64,000 bases of DNA, taken from Hydrogenophaga pseudoflava (GTDB taxonomy: Bacteria > Pseudomonadota > Gammaproteobacteria > Burkholderiales > Burkholderiaceae_C). The stretch's first letter is position 1. Each line of letters starts with the position of its first letter. Shown here piece after piece: positions 42,406 to 52,651 of the stretch. Below the pieces are notes generated by a model that searched no databases, was not told the origin of the DNA, and saw only the letters and a list, made by a program, of their open reading frames with translations. The position numbers and the translations under genes were made by a program. Where the stretch lies: the NCBI RefSeq assembly GCF_031020795.1, contig NZ_JAVHJP010000007.1:1-64000 (forward strand), given 5' to 3'.

Positions 42406-42912
42406 TTACCTGTTCACGGTCGCGCGCAGCGGCTGCGCGGCCGGAGACCCCAGCCAGCGGGCCAACCGCGGCTGGAGCCACAGACCGTCCACCGACCAGC
42501 GGCCAACGCCGTACAGCGCCAGAGCGGCCAGCAGCACGCCCCAGGTGATGTGCTGCTGCAGCGCGGCCGGCGCGATCTCGGACAGGCTGAGCACCGCCAC
42601 TGCGTTGACGACGCTCAGGCCCAGCGCCGCAAAGCGTCCGGCCAGGCCGAGCAGCAGCATCAGCGGCAGCACGAGCTCGCCCGCGGTGCCCATGACCGCC
42701 GCCAGACCGGGCGAGAGCAGGGGCACCCGGTATTCCTCGGTGAACAGCAGCAGCGTGGTGTCCCAGTCGCGCAGCTTGGTCAGGCCGGAGAGGAAAAACA
42801 CCTGGGCCAGGTAGGCCCGGGCGAGCAGCGCGGCCAGCGGTCGTGCGCTGTCCAGGACGTCGGTGACGGTGTTCCAGAGGTTCAGGCCGCGTTGCAGCAG
42901 GGTCGCGTTCAT
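42406..42912 (-). CDS. DoxX-family membrane protein of a bufferin operon
   Basis: A 168-residue four-helix membrane protein. LLARAYLAQVFFLSGLTKLRDWDTTLLLFTEEY is the DoxX start (split: ARAYLAQVFFLSGLTKL then RDWDTTLLLFTEEY), followed by GTAGELVLPLMLLLGLAGR. The start overlaps the bufC stop (ATGA). DoxX proteins are regular last members of DUF2282/DUF692/DUF2063 operons. It may have a quinone-linked or redox role in export or maturation; that is not established. Confidence 0.83.
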   Translation of the reverse strand: MNATLLQRGLNLWNTVTDVLDSARPLAALLARAYLAQVFFLSGLTKLRDWDTTLLLFTEEYRVPLLSPGLAAVMGTAGELVLPLMLLLGLAGRFAALGLSVVNAVAVLSLSEIAPAALQQHITWGVLLAALALYGVGRWSVDGLWLQPRLARWLGSPAAQPLRATVNR

Positions 42913-43766
42913 GGGGTCATCTCCAGGTGGGTGACGGGGTCGGTCAGGCGCTGCACGCCGATGACCAGCCCGTCGGTGACGGCGGCGGTGAGCCAGGCCG
43001 GGAAGTCGAAGGACGGGGGCTCCGTGTCGGCGGCGCAGGCCGCGTCGAGGGCCGAGGGCAGGTCGGCGCCGCCCAGCAGCGCCTGCACCAGCGCGGCGGC
43101 GGCAGGCCCCATGGCCGCGATGTGCGGACGCAGGCCCTGCCGCCACACCAGCGCGTGCTCGCCCCGCTGCTCGCGCAGCCGCTGGGCCGCCTCGGTCAGA
43201 CTGGGCCGGCCGTGCAGGTGGGCCGTGACCAGGCTGGCGACCGGGTAGCGGCTGCCCACCACGCTGGTGCCTGGGCTGAGCGTGAGGGCAAGGCCCTGCG
43301 GGTCTTCCCTGGCCAGTCGCACAAAGCTGGCCGGGTTGGGGTCGGCGTCGGCGGCGCTGGCGGCGCGGTGCAGCGCCCATTCGGCGCGCGCGACGTCGGC
43401 CAGGTAGGGCACGTCGCTCAGCTGCGCGTTGTGCTGCACAAAGACGGGCAGGGCGTCGCCCCACTGCGCGAGATCGCCGCGGCTCGGCGGGTGGCTGTGC
43501 CAGAGATCGCGCGAGAGCAGCGCGAAATTCTGCTCGCCGAGCATCGCGGCGATCACCGGGTAGGCGGCCTGCAGCGCGCGCTCGGCCATGGCGTGGCCGT
43601 TGCTGCGGTAGGCCGCGAGGCCCCGCGCGGTCTGGGCGTGCCGCACATCAAGCTGCGCGTTCAGGCGCGCGTCGGCCGTGTGCCGGTCATTGCCCGGACG
43701 CGCGAACAGGGCGCCCAGCAGAAGCTGCTGTTGCTGCGCCAGCGTGAGGGAGTCCGGGGTGCTCAT
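42909..43766 (-). CDS. bufC: BufC/HvfC-type partner protein (DUF2063)
   Basis: A 285-residue protein with an N-terminal DUF2063 helical domain: [47 protein letters not shown]. The C-terminal part has a winged or RRE-like character, used to bind the precursor peptide. It overlaps bufB by four bases at its start and doxX by four bases at its stop. With DUF692 enzymes it forms the complex that modifies cysteine residues of a DUF2282 peptide. Confidence 0.85.
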   Translation of the reverse strand: MSTPDSLTLAQQQQLLLGALFARPGNDRHTADARLNAQLDVRHAQTARGLAAYRSNGHAMAERALQAAYPVIAAMLGEQNFALLSRDLWHSHPPSRGDLAQWGDALPVFVQHNAQLSDVPYLADVARAEWALHRAASAADADPNPASFVRLAREDPQGLALTLSPGTSVVGSRYPVASLVTAHLHGRPSLTEAAQRLREQRGEHALVWRQGLRPHIAAMGPAAAALVQALLGGADLPSALDAACAADTEPPSFDFPAWLTAAVTDGLVIGVQRLTDPVTHLEMTP

Positions 43767-44662
43767 GCGGCGACCGTCTGTTGGTCGGTGGCCGGGGCCA
43801 GCACCTGCGCCGCGGCCTCGCGGGCGTGGGCGGCCTCAGCTAGCAGCACGGCCAGTTCAGGCACGTCCGTGTCCCATTCGATCAGGGTGGGCACGGCACC
43901 GAAGCGGCCGATGGCGTGGCGGTACAGCGCCCAGACCCGTTCGTCGACGCGGCTGCCGTGGTCGTCGATCACGATGTCGCCGCAGTGTCGGTGGCCGGCG
44001 AGGTGGAGCTCAGCGACATGGTGCGGCCCGATGGCGTCCAGCCAGCGCCGGCACGCGCCCACCGGATCGCTGTGCTCGCTACGCAGCTGGGCGTTGAGGG
44101 CGTTCACGAAGACGTTGTTCACGTCGACCAGCAGGCCGCAGCCGCTGCGCCGCGCGAGCGTGTTGAGGAAATCGGGCTCGTCCATCTCGGCGCCGCGCCA
44201 CTGCACATAGGCCGAGAGGTTCTCCACCGCGATGGGGCGGCCCAGGCGGTCCTGCACGCGCTGCACGTTCGTGCACATGGCATCGAGCGCCGCGCGGCTC
44301 AGCGGCACGGGCAGCAGGTCGGCGGCGTGAAGCGCCGCACCCCGCGCGAAGCTGGCGTGGTCGCTGACACGGACCGGATCGATGGCCTGGACCAGCCGGG
44401 CCAGTTGTGCCAGATGCCACTCGTCGACACCCTGTGCCGAGCCCAGCGACAGGCCCACGCCGTGCAGGCTCACCGCGTACCGCTCCCGGCCCTCGCGCAG
44501 CACCGCGAGCGCGGCACCACCGGGGGAGAAGAAGTTCTCCGAATGGACTTCCAGGAAGTCAAGGGCTGGCTGCTGTTCCAGCAGCGCCGCATAGTGGGGG
44601 TGCCGCCAGCCGATGCCCACCTCGGGCGCTGCGGCAGAAGGCCGATGAGCGGGCGTGGTCAT
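43763..44662 (-). CDS. bufB: BufB, multinuclear non-heme iron oxidase (DUF692)
   Basis: A 299-residue TIM-barrel enzyme of the DUF692/MNIO family, which oxidises cysteines in ribosomally made peptides. Metal ligands are spread along the barrel: [50 protein letters not shown] and [11 protein letters not shown]. The length is typical. It begins 37 bases after the bufferin precursor gene. It probably turns precursor cysteines into thiooxazole or related groups that bind copper; this function is known for bufferins, not shown here. Confidence 0.9.
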   Translation of the reverse strand: MTTPAHRPSAAAPEVGIGWRHPHYAALLEQQPALDFLEVHSENFFSPGGAALAVLREGRERYAVSLHGVGLSLGSAQGVDEWHLAQLARLVQAIDPVRVSDHASFARGAALHAADLLPVPLSRAALDAMCTNVQRVQDRLGRPIAVENLSAYVQWRGAEMDEPDFLNTLARRSGCGLLVDVNNVFVNALNAQLRSEHSDPVGACRRWLDAIGPHHVAELHLAGHRHCGDIVIDDHGSRVDERVWALYRHAIGRFGAVPTLIEWDTDVPELAVLLAEAAHAREAAAQVLAPATDQQTVAA

Positions 44663-44699
44663 GGTGGCGGACTTGCAGAGTGTGATCGCCGGCTGCGGA

Positions 44700-44981
44700 T
44701 CAGGACTTCTTCATGCCCATCTTGGCCTCGTCCATCGACAGGCCGCCCATGGTCTTGCAGGTGCCTGCGGCGACGTACTTCCACTCGCCCTTGTCGTTGT
44801 CGGCCTTGGACTGGCCGGCGCAGGAGTGCGTGCCGGAGAGGTTGGCGCAATCGTTCTGCCCGGCCTTGGCGATGCCGAAACATTTTTCCTTGGCCGCGTC
44901 CTGGGCCAGGGCGGGGCCGGACAGCAGCGCCAGCGACATCAGCGAGGCGGCGGCGGTGGAGATCATGGTGCGTTGGTTCAT
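44700..44981 (-). CDS. bufA1: Bufferin-family RiPP precursor (DUF2282), BufA1-like
   Basis: A 93-residue exported peptide. The signal peptide ends at ALA-Q (26). Four cysteines are spaced through the mature part: Cys34 (KCFGIA), Cys45 (NDCAN), Cys54 (HSCAG) and Cys75 (GTCKT), the conserved pattern of DUF2282 peptides. The central cysteines are the modified ones in studied bufferins. AGGAG lies nine bases before the ATG at 44981; ATG 45011 is unlikely. It is first in the operon and divergent from an ECF sigma gene. Confidence 0.88.
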   Translation of the reverse strand: MNQRTMISTAAASLMSLALLSGPALAQDAAKEKCFGIAKAGQNDCANLSGTHSCAGQSKADNDKGEWKYVAAGTCKTMGGLSMDEAKMGMKKS

Positions 44982-45066
44982 GGAAGGGACTCCTGTTGGG
45001 TTGAGGTTCAACCGCCAGGCTGTGTGGTTGGCACCAGGCGGTTGCGTGTCTGTCTGTCGGGTCTTC

Positions 45067-45125
45067 CGGTTCTTACACGCCGCACAAAAATATTTCTCGT
45101 TCCTCCGTGGGTCGGTTCCTTACAC
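45067..45125. promoter_or_regulatory. bufA/ECF-sigma divergent promoter region with direct repeats
   Basis: CGGTTCTTACAC at 45067-45078 and CGGTTCCTTACAC at 45113-45125 are near-identical, 46 bases apart, with an AT-rich ACAAAAATATTT between. On the minus strand they read GTGTAAG-GAACCG; GGAAC resembles an ECF -35 element pointing towards bufA. The second copy stands 17 bases before the sigma gene start. They may be sigma-recognition or operator sites. Confidence 0.4.
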
Positions 45126-45142
45126 TCGCAGCGAATCGCCCA

Positions 45143-45730
45143 ATGGCCATGACCCAGAACCCGCCCAACTTCGAGACCCAGGTGGCCGAGTGCCGCACCT
45201 ACCTGCTGCGTTTTGCGCGCCTGCAGCTGCGCAACGACGCATGGGCCGAGGACGCCGTTTCCGAAACCTTGCTGGCCGCGCTGGCCAGGCCGCAGGCGTT
45301 CGAGGGCCGTTCCCAGATGCGCACCTGGCTGGTGGGCATCCTCAAGCACAAGATCATCGACATCCTGCGCCAGCGCCAGCGCGAGGTGACGCTGGACAGC
45401 GGCTCGGACGACGACAGCGCCGATCCGCTGGAGCACATGGCCTTCAAGGCCGACGGTCACCACGCCCAGATGCCGGCCGACTGGGGCGATCCCGAGCAGT
45501 CGCTGGGCAGCCGCCAGTTCATGGCCGTGCTCAACGCCTGCGCTGAAAAGCTGCCGCCGGTGCAGGGACGTCTGTTCCTGATGCGCGAATGGCTGGAGCT
45601 CTCCAGCGACGAGATCTGTAAGGAACTGGGGCTGACGCCGACCAACCTCTATGTCCAGCTCCACCGGGCCCGCCTGCGCCTGCGGGAGTGCCTGGAACTG
45701 AACTGGTTTGGACGAGCACACACGACATGA
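45143..45730 (+). CDS. ECF-type RNA polymerase sigma factor
   Basis: A 195-residue sigma-70 family protein. Region 2 reads LLRFARLQLRNDAWAEDAVSETLLAAL and SQMRTWLVGILKHKIIDILRQRQR (given in pieces: NDAWAEDAVSETLLAAL, MRTWLVGILKHKIID). Region 4 is FLMREWLELSSDEICKELGL then TPTNLYVQLHRARLRLRE. The insert between them (about 85-120) is acidic. The stop codon overlaps a small zinc-finger gene. It probably drives the divergent bufferin operon in response to copper or another metal. ATG 45143 is preferred; ATG 45149 is close. Confidence 0.9.
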   Translation: MAMTQNPPNFETQVAECRTYLLRFARLQLRNDAWAEDAVSETLLAALARPQAFEGRSQMRTWLVGILKHKIIDILRQRQREVTLDSGSDDDSADPLEHMAFKADGHHAQMPADWGDPEQSLGSRQFMAVLNACAEKLPPVQGRLFLMREWLELSSDEICKELGLTPTNLYVQLHRARLRLRECLELNWFGRAHTT

Positions 45731-45933
45731 AGGCCGCTTACCCGTTTCGCCGCACCTGCAAGGAGGCCACCGCACTGATGGTGGCCCGTGAAGACCGCCA
45801 ACTGCCGTGGATAGACCGCATCGGGCTGCGCCTGCATTTGCTGATGTGCAAGGCCTGCCCCAAGTTCGAACGCCAGATGCTGACCATGCGCAACGCGATG
45901 AAGCAGTGGCGTGGCTACACCGAAGACGAATAG
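45727..45933 (+). CDS. Small zinc-finger (zf-HC2-like) anti-sigma protein
   Basis: A 68-residue soluble protein. Cys11 (RRTCKEAT) and the HLLMCKACPKF segment (His37, Cys41, Cys44) form a His/Cys zinc site like that of zf-HC2 anti-sigma factors. No transmembrane helix is present, so it would sequester the sigma factor in the cytoplasm. It overlaps the sigma gene by four bases, the standard arrangement. Metal or thiol stress could release the sigma factor. Confidence 0.78.
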   Translation: MKAAYPFRRTCKEATALMVAREDRQLPWIDRIGLRLHLLMCKACPKFERQMLTMRNAMKQWRGYTEDE

Positions 45934-45937
45934 GCGT

Positions 45938-46984
45938 TCAGTTCAGCAGGGCCTGCGCAAATTCGCGCGCGCTGAAGGTTTCCAGGTCTTCGAGTTTTTC
46001 ACCGACACCGATGAAGTAGATCGGCACCGGCCGCTCGCGCGCGATGGCGCAGACCACGCCGCCCTTGGCCGTGCCGTCGAGCTTGGTGATGACCAGACCC
46101 GTGAGCTGCAGCGCTTCGTCGAAGGCCTTGACCTGTGTCAGCGCGTTCTGGCCGGTGTTGCCGTCGATGACCAGCAGCACCTCGTGCGGCGCCGTGCCGT
46201 CGGCCTTCTGCACCACGCGCTTGATCTTCCTGAGTTCCTCCATCAGGTGCAGCTGCGTCGGCAGGCGGCCGGCCGTGTCCACCAGCACCACGTCGCGGCC
46301 ACGCGCCTTGCCGGCGCTGACCGCGTCGAAGCTCACGGCCGCCGGGTCGCCGCCTTCCTGCGTCACGATTTCCACCGTGTTGCGGTCGGCCCAGACGGCC
46401 AGCTGCTCGCGCGCGGCGGCGCGGAAGGTGTCGGCCGCGGCCAGCAGCACGCTGGCGCCTTCGTTGGCCAGGTGGCGCGTGAGCTTGCCGATGGAGGTGG
46501 TCTTGCCCGCGCCGTTGACCCCCGCGACCATGATCACGGTCGGCTTGTGCTCGCCGATCACCAGCGGCTTCTGCAGCGGCGCAAGCAGGTCGGCAATCGC
46601 GTCGGCCAGCAGGCCCTTGACGGCCGCCGGATCGGTGGTCTTCGACTCCTTGACGCGGCGCTTGAGATCGGCCAGCAGGTGCTCGGTGGCTTTCACGCCA
46701 GTGTCGGCCATGAGCAGCGCGGTCTCCAGCTCCTCGTAGAGCGCGTCGTCGATCTGCGTGCCGGTGAAGACGGTGGCGATGCTTGAACCGGTCTTGCGCA
46801 GGCCGGCCTTGAGCTTGTCCAGCCAGCCCTTGCGTTCGGGCGCCGCAGGCGGGGCCGGTGGACTGAACACTGTGGGCACCGTGGCCTGGGGGACGACCGG
46901 TGCCGCCGGGGCGGGCGCGGCGGCTGGGGCCGGTTCAGGTGCCGGTGCGGGGGCGGGCGGTTTTTTTCGGAAGAACGAGAACAT
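45938..46984 (-). CDS. ftsY: Signal recognition particle receptor FtsY
   Basis: A 348-residue GTPase that docks ribosome-SRP complexes at the membrane. The N-terminal A domain is short and Pro/Ala-rich (residues 8-50). The NG domain has GVNGAGKTTSIGKL (G1), AADTFRAAAREQL, VDTAGR (G3) and ITKLDGTAKGG (G4). The C-terminal end, GVGEKLEDLETFSAREFA, is typical. It diverges from an M16 peptidase gene with only 29 bases between starts. Confidence 0.95.
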   Translation of the reverse strand: MFSFFRKKPPAPAPAPEPAPAAAPAPAAPVVPQATVPTVFSPPAPPAAPERKGWLDKLKAGLRKTGSSIATVFTGTQIDDALYEELETALLMADTGVKATEHLLADLKRRVKESKTTDPAAVKGLLADAIADLLAPLQKPLVIGEHKPTVIMVAGVNGAGKTTSIGKLTRHLANEGASVLLAAADTFRAAAREQLAVWADRNTVEIVTQEGGDPAAVSFDAVSAGKARGRDVVLVDTAGRLPTQLHLMEELRKIKRVVQKADGTAPHEVLLVIDGNTGQNALTQVKAFDEALQLTGLVITKLDGTAKGGVVCAIARERPVPIYFIGVGEKLEDLETFSAREFAQALLN

Positions 46985-47013
46985 GTTTCAATCTTTGGAA
47001 TCCACAGGATTCT

Positions 47014-48423
47014 ATGAAACGAGCTTTTTCCTCCCTGATGCGGGGTCTGCTGTCGCTGGCCCTGTTCTGGTCCGCCGCCGCGTCCGCCTCCGAAGCCGCC
47101 CGGACCTACACCCTCTCCAACGGCATGACCCTGCTGGTGCAGCCCGACCGGCGGGCGCCCACCGTGGTGCACATGCTGTGGGTGCGGGTGGGCTCGATGG
47201 ACGAGGTGGACGGCACCTCGGGCGTGGCCCATGTGCTCGAACACATGATGTTCAAGGGCACGCCCAGTTTGGCGCCGGGCGAGTTCTCCCGCCGCGTGGC
47301 GGCGCTGGGCGGCCGCGAAAACGCCTTTACCAGCCGCGACGCCACCGCCTACCACCAGCAGGTGCCCGCGCGCCATCTGGAGGCGGTGATGCGGCTGGAG
47401 GCCGACCGTTTCGTGAACAACCGCTGGAGCGACGACGAGTTCCGGCGCGAGATCGAGGTGGTGAAGGAGGAGCGGCGCCAGCGCACCGAGGAGTCGCCGC
47501 GGGCGCGCATGTTCGAGGCCTTCGGTGCCATGGCGCTGCAAGCGCATCCGTACCGCCGGCCGGTGGTCGGCTGGATGAGCGACCTGGACGCGATGACGCC
47601 GCAGGACGTGCGCGACTTCCACCGCCGCTGGTATGTGCCGGGCAACGCCGCCGTGGTGGTGGCGGGTGATGTGGAGCCTGACCGGGTGCGCGCGCTGGCG
47701 GAGTCCATTTACGGCCGCATCCCCGCCCGCGCGCTGCCCGAACGCAAGCCGCGCGACGAACCGCCGCAGACCGGGGTGCGGCGCATGGAGTACCGCGCCG
47801 CGACCGAGCAGGCCATGGTCGCCCTGGCCTGGCCCATGCCGCGCCTGAAGGACCCCGACGCCCGCGATGAGGGATCTCGCGATGCGCTGGCGCTGGTCGT
47901 GCTGTCCGCGCTGCTCGACGGCTACAGCGGCGCCCGGCTGGACCGGGCGCTGGTGCAGGGCGCGGGTGGTGTCCGGCTGGCGGACAGCGCGGGGGCTGGG
48001 TTTGGGCCGCTGGGACGCGGTCCGGCGCAGTTCACGTTGACCGCGGTGCCGTCGGCGGGGGTGGCCGTGGCCGAGGTCGAGAAAGCGCTGCGCGCCGAGC
48101 TGGACCGGATCGCGCGCGAGGGCGTGGGCCAGGCCGAGCTGCAGCGGGTCAAGACCCAGTGGGCCGCGGGCGAAATCTACAAACTCGACTCGGTCTACAA
48201 CCAGGCGCAGGAGTTGGGCACCTGGTGGATCAACGGGCTCGGCCCCGGCAGCGCGGCGCGCCTGATGGATGCCTTGCGAGGCGTCACGGCCGAACAGGTC
48301 CGTTCGGTGGCTCAGCGCCTGTTTTCCGACGAGCGCCTGAGCGTGGCCGTGCTCGTGCCCGACCCGTCGCAGCGCAGCGCTCCGGCCAGGACAGGCCCCC
48401 GGCCCGCCCTGGGCCGCCACTGA
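47014..48423 (+). CDS. M16-family zinc peptidase, active subunit
   Basis: A 469-residue exported protein with a signal peptide (to about ASA-S). The inverted zinc motif HxxEH is HVLEH (73-77), with the downstream glutamate in EIEVVKEER. A second, non-catalytic half completes the clam-shell. It is followed 17 bases later by a second M16 gene that lacks the motif. The two probably form a heterodimeric periplasmic peptidase. The natural substrate is unknown. Confidence 0.9.
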   Translation: MKRAFSSLMRGLLSLALFWSAAASASEAARTYTLSNGMTLLVQPDRRAPTVVHMLWVRVGSMDEVDGTSGVAHVLEHMMFKGTPSLAPGEFSRRVAALGGRENAFTSRDATAYHQQVPARHLEAVMRLEADRFVNNRWSDDEFRREIEVVKEERRQRTEESPRARMFEAFGAMALQAHPYRRPVVGWMSDLDAMTPQDVRDFHRRWYVPGNAAVVVAGDVEPDRVRALAESIYGRIPARALPERKPRDEPPQTGVRRMEYRAATEQAMVALAWPMPRLKDPDARDEGSRDALALVVLSALLDGYSGARLDRALVQGAGGVRLADSAGAGFGPLGRGPAQFTLTAVPSAGVAVAEVEKALRAELDRIAREGVGQAELQRVKTQWAAGEIYKLDSVYNQAQELGTWWINGLGPGSAARLMDALRGVTAEQVRSVAQRLFSDERLSVAVLVPDPSQRSAPARTGPRPALGRH

Positions 48424-48440
48424 CACCCGGTGATCCAACG

Positions 48441-49760
48441 ATGAACAACGTCTTCCGCTTTGCCCTGCTGTGTCTGTTCTGTGTGCCGGCGTGGGCCGTG
48501 ATTCCGATCCAGCACTGGACCCATCCAAGCGGCGCCCGTGTCTACCTCGTGGCCAGCCCGTCGATCCCGATGCTGGACGTGCAGATCGACTTCGACGGCG
48601 GCTCGCGCCGCGATCCGGCGGAGCGCGCCGGGCTGGCGAGCGCCACCGCCTCGATGATGTCGGCCGGCGTGGCGGCACAGGACACGCTGGCCGCGCTGGA
48701 TGAAAACGCCCTCAGCGAGGCCTGGGTCGACCTGGGCGCGCAACTGAGCGTGAGCGCAGGGCTGGAGCGTTTCAGCGTGTCCTTGCGCACGCTCACCGAG
48801 CCCGACCTGCTGGAGCGCTCCCTGGCACTCGCGGTCCGCCAGCTGGCCTCGCCAGCGTGGCCGCAGGCCGTCTGGCAGCGCGACCGCCAGCGCTGGCTGG
48901 CCGCCCTCAAGGAGGCCGAGACGCGCCCCGCCACCCACGCCGGGCGGGCCTTCGCCCAGGCCGTGTACGGCGCCCACCCGTACGGCCGCGAGGCCACCGC
49001 GGCCACGCTGGAGGCCATCACCGTGGACGACCTGCGCGGTTTCTACCGGCGCCATGCGGCGGCCTGCCGGGCCCAGATCGTGATGGTGGGGGCGATCGAC
49101 CGCGCCATGGCCGGGCGCATTGCCGACCAGCTCGTGGCACCGCTGGCGCCCCATGGTTGCGAAACCTTGCCGGCGGTGGCCGAGGTGTCGCCACTGGCAA
49201 GCGCCGTCGAGCGGCGCATCCCTTTCGAGGTCGCGCAGGCCCAGGTCCTGATCGGTCAGCCCGGCCATCGGCGCAACGACCCCGACTTTTTCCCGCTGTT
49301 CATCGGCAACTACATCCTGGGCGGTGGCGGCTTCGTCTCGCGCCTGTCCACCGAGGTGCGCGAAAAGCGGGGACTGAGCTACAGCGCCTACAGCTACTTC
49401 GCGCCCGGCCTGCACGCGGGCGCCTTCCAAGTCGGACTGACGACGCGGCCGGACCAGGCGGACCAGGCGGTCCAGGTGGCGCGCGAGGTCGTGCGCCGCT
49501 TCGTCGCCGAGGGCCCCACCGAAGCCGAGCTGCGGGCCGCCAAGGACTATCTGGTCAACGGTTTCGCCTTGCGCTTCGACAGCAACCGCAAGCTGCTGGA
49601 CAACGTGGCCAACATCGCCTGGAACGGCCTGCCGCTGGACTATCTGGAGAGCTGGACCCGCCGCGTGGAGACGGTGACGGTGGAGGACATCCGGCGCTCG
49701 TTTGCGCGCGTGCTGCAGCCCGACCGCGTGGTGACGGTGGTCGTGGGCGCACAGCCCTGA
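48441..49760 (+). CDS. M16-family peptidase-like protein, inactive partner
   Basis: A 439-residue exported protein with signal peptide to about AWA-V (19). The fold of the M16 family is clear (FDGGSRRDPAERAGLASATASM; split FDGGSRRDPAERAGL), but the zinc motif is replaced by GLASATASMMSAG, so there is no HxxEH. The C-terminal half keeps the R/Y pair in EVREKRGLSYSAYSYF that binds substrate in such heterodimers. It is coupled to the active subunit gene upstream. Confidence 0.88.
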   Translation: MNNVFRFALLCLFCVPAWAVIPIQHWTHPSGARVYLVASPSIPMLDVQIDFDGGSRRDPAERAGLASATASMMSAGVAAQDTLAALDENALSEAWVDLGAQLSVSAGLERFSVSLRTLTEPDLLERSLALAVRQLASPAWPQAVWQRDRQRWLAALKEAETRPATHAGRAFAQAVYGAHPYGREATAATLEAITVDDLRGFYRRHAAACRAQIVMVGAIDRAMAGRIADQLVAPLAPHGCETLPAVAEVSPLASAVERRIPFEVAQAQVLIGQPGHRRNDPDFFPLFIGNYILGGGGFVSRLSTEVREKRGLSYSAYSYFAPGLHAGAFQVGLTTRPDQADQAVQVAREVVRRFVAEGPTEAELRAAKDYLVNGFALRFDSNRKLLDNVANIAWNGLPLDYLESWTRRVETVTVEDIRRSFARVLQPDRVVTVVVGAQP

Positions 49761-49777
49761 CTGGTTAAGCTCGGCGC

Positions 49778-50383
49778 ATGAACAAAGCACCGCCACGTCC
49801 CGCCGCCCAGGCCGCGCACGAGGTCCGCATCATTGGCGGCCAGTGGAAACGAAGCAAGCTGCCCGTGGCCGACCGGCCCGGCCTGCGGCCCACGCCCTCG
49901 CGTGTGCGCGAGACGCTGTTCAACTGGCTGGGTCAGGACCTGAGCGGGTGGCGCTGCCTCGACGCTTTCGCAGGCACCGGCGCGCTCGGGCTGGAGGCCG
50001 GCTCGCGCGGCGCCGCAGCGGTGACGCTGGTGGAGCAGGACCCGGCGCTGTGCAAGTCCCTGCAGGCGGTCGCACAACGGCTCAAGGCGGAGACGGTGCG
50101 CGTCGAGCGCGGCGACGGCGTCGCCGCGCTGCGCCAGCGGGCCGGGCAGGGGCTGGATCTGGTGTTCCTCGACCCGCCGTTCGGCGACGGCGGCAACGAA
50201 GAGCTGTTCGGCGCGGCGCTGCGGTCGGCCCGTCTGGCGCTGGGTGACACCGGCCTGATCTACCTGGAGGCGCCGCGCACCTGGGGCGACGACGAACTCG
50301 CGCAGATTGGCCTGCAGGTGCACCGCCACGGCAAGGCCGGGCAGGTGCATTTCCATCTTCTGCGCCCCTTGCCACCGCAGTGA
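49778..50383 (+). CDS. rsmD: 16S rRNA (guanine-966-N2)-methyltransferase RsmD
   Basis: A 201-residue SAM-dependent methyltransferase. VRIIGGQWKRSKLPV and RPTPSRVRETLFNWL are the RsmD start; DAFAGTGALGLEAGSRG binds SAM; FLDPPFG is the catalytic (N/D)PP(F) motif. It modifies the small ribosomal subunit. It lies directly before coaD, the order seen in many proteobacteria. Confidence 0.95.
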   Translation: MNKAPPRPAAQAAHEVRIIGGQWKRSKLPVADRPGLRPTPSRVRETLFNWLGQDLSGWRCLDAFAGTGALGLEAGSRGAAAVTLVEQDPALCKSLQAVAQRLKAETVRVERGDGVAALRQRAGQGLDLVFLDPPFGDGGNEELFGAALRSARLALGDTGLIYLEAPRTWGDDELAQIGLQVHRHGKAGQVHFHLLRPLPPQ

Positions 50384-50434
50384 CAAGTGGCCCGGCTCTC
50401 CGGCCGCCGCCGCCCCTTGGCCGATAATCCCGGC

Positions 50435-51862
<1,428 letters not shown>

Positions 51863-51893
51863 GGCGGTGGATTATGGAGGCCCGCAAAGAACA

Positions 51894-51916
51894 AAGGCCC
51901 GCACAGGGCGGGCCTT
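51894..51916 (-). terminator. Intrinsic terminator-like hairpin between rplY and pth
   Basis: AAGGCCCGC and GCGGGCCTT form a perfect nine-base stem with a five-base loop. On the minus strand it is followed by the T-rich TGTTCTTTG. It lies 22 bases downstream of rplY and 31 bases before pth. It may limit transcription from rplY into pth. Confidence 0.6.
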
Positions 51917-51937
51917 CGGGAGGAACAACAAGAAGAA

Positions 51938-52564
51938 TTACTTCTTGCCCTTGCCCTTCTTCTTGTCGTCGGCAGCAGCCACCACCGGAGCGGCCACCAC
52001 TTCTTCCACCGGCTCGACGACGGTGGCGATGGTGATGTCCTTGCGGCCGTGCGTCACGATCTTCACGCCCGCGGGCAGTTTCAGGTCGCCGGTGTGGATG
52101 GTCGCGCCCTTCTCGGCAGCGCTCAGGTCCACCTCGATGAACTCGGGCAGCTGCATGGCCAGGCATTCGATCTCGATCTCGGTCACGATATGGTTGACCA
52201 GGCACTTGTCGGTCTTGACGGCCGGCGAGTTCTCTTCACCCACGAAGTGGATCGGCACCTTCTTGTGCAGGCGGGTCTTTTCGTCCACGCGCTGGAAGTC
52301 CACGTGCAGGACCTGCGGCTTGTAGGGGTGGTACTGCACATCACGCAGCAGAACCTTCTGGACCTTGCCGGCCAGTTCCATGTCCAGGATGGACGCGTGG
52401 AAGGCTTCCTTCTTCAGGGCATGCCACAGCGCGTTGTGATCGACTTCGATCGTCACGGGCGTGGTGTCACCACCAAAAACGATACCGGGCGCGCGACCGG
52501 TGATGCGCAGACGGCGGCTCGCACCCGTACCCTGCTTGGCGCGCTCAAAAGCGACGAATTGCAT
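51938..52564 (-). CDS. rplY: Ribosomal protein bL25 (general stress protein Ctc type)
   Basis: A 208-residue long-form bL25 with a 5S-rRNA-binding N-terminal domain ([19 protein letters not shown]) and the C-terminal Ctc/TL5 domain. [22 protein letters not shown] (in part, [14 protein letters not shown]) is the linking motif. The end is a lysine-rich tail (KKKGKGKK). It lies between prs and pth, the conserved order in beta- and gammaproteobacteria. Confidence 0.95.
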   Translation of the reverse strand: MQFVAFERAKQGTGASRRLRITGRAPGIVFGGDTTPVTIEVDHNALWHALKKEAFHASILDMELAGKVQKVLLRDVQYHPYKPQVLHVDFQRVDEKTRLHKKVPIHFVGEENSPAVKTDKCLVNHIVTEIEIECLAMQLPEFIEVDLSAAEKGATIHTGDLKLPAGVKIVTHGRKDITIATVVEPVEEVVAAPVVAAADDKKKGKGKK

Positions 52565-52610
52565 GACTGACTCCGTTGGAGGGGTTCCGCGACCAGAACG
52601 CCTCGGTTTG

Positions 52611-52645
52611 AAAAAGGCTGTACCACAGGGCACAGCCTGCTTTTT
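52611..52645 (-). terminator. Intrinsic terminator of prs
   Basis: AGGCTGT (52615-52621) pairs with ACAGCCT (52632-52638) around a ten-base loop. A run of A precedes the stem on the plus strand (52611-52615), which is a U-run after the stem in minus-strand RNA. TTTTT on the other side makes it potentially bidirectional. It lies just after the prs stop codon and before rplY. Confidence 0.75.
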
Positions 52646-52651
52646 GTCGCC

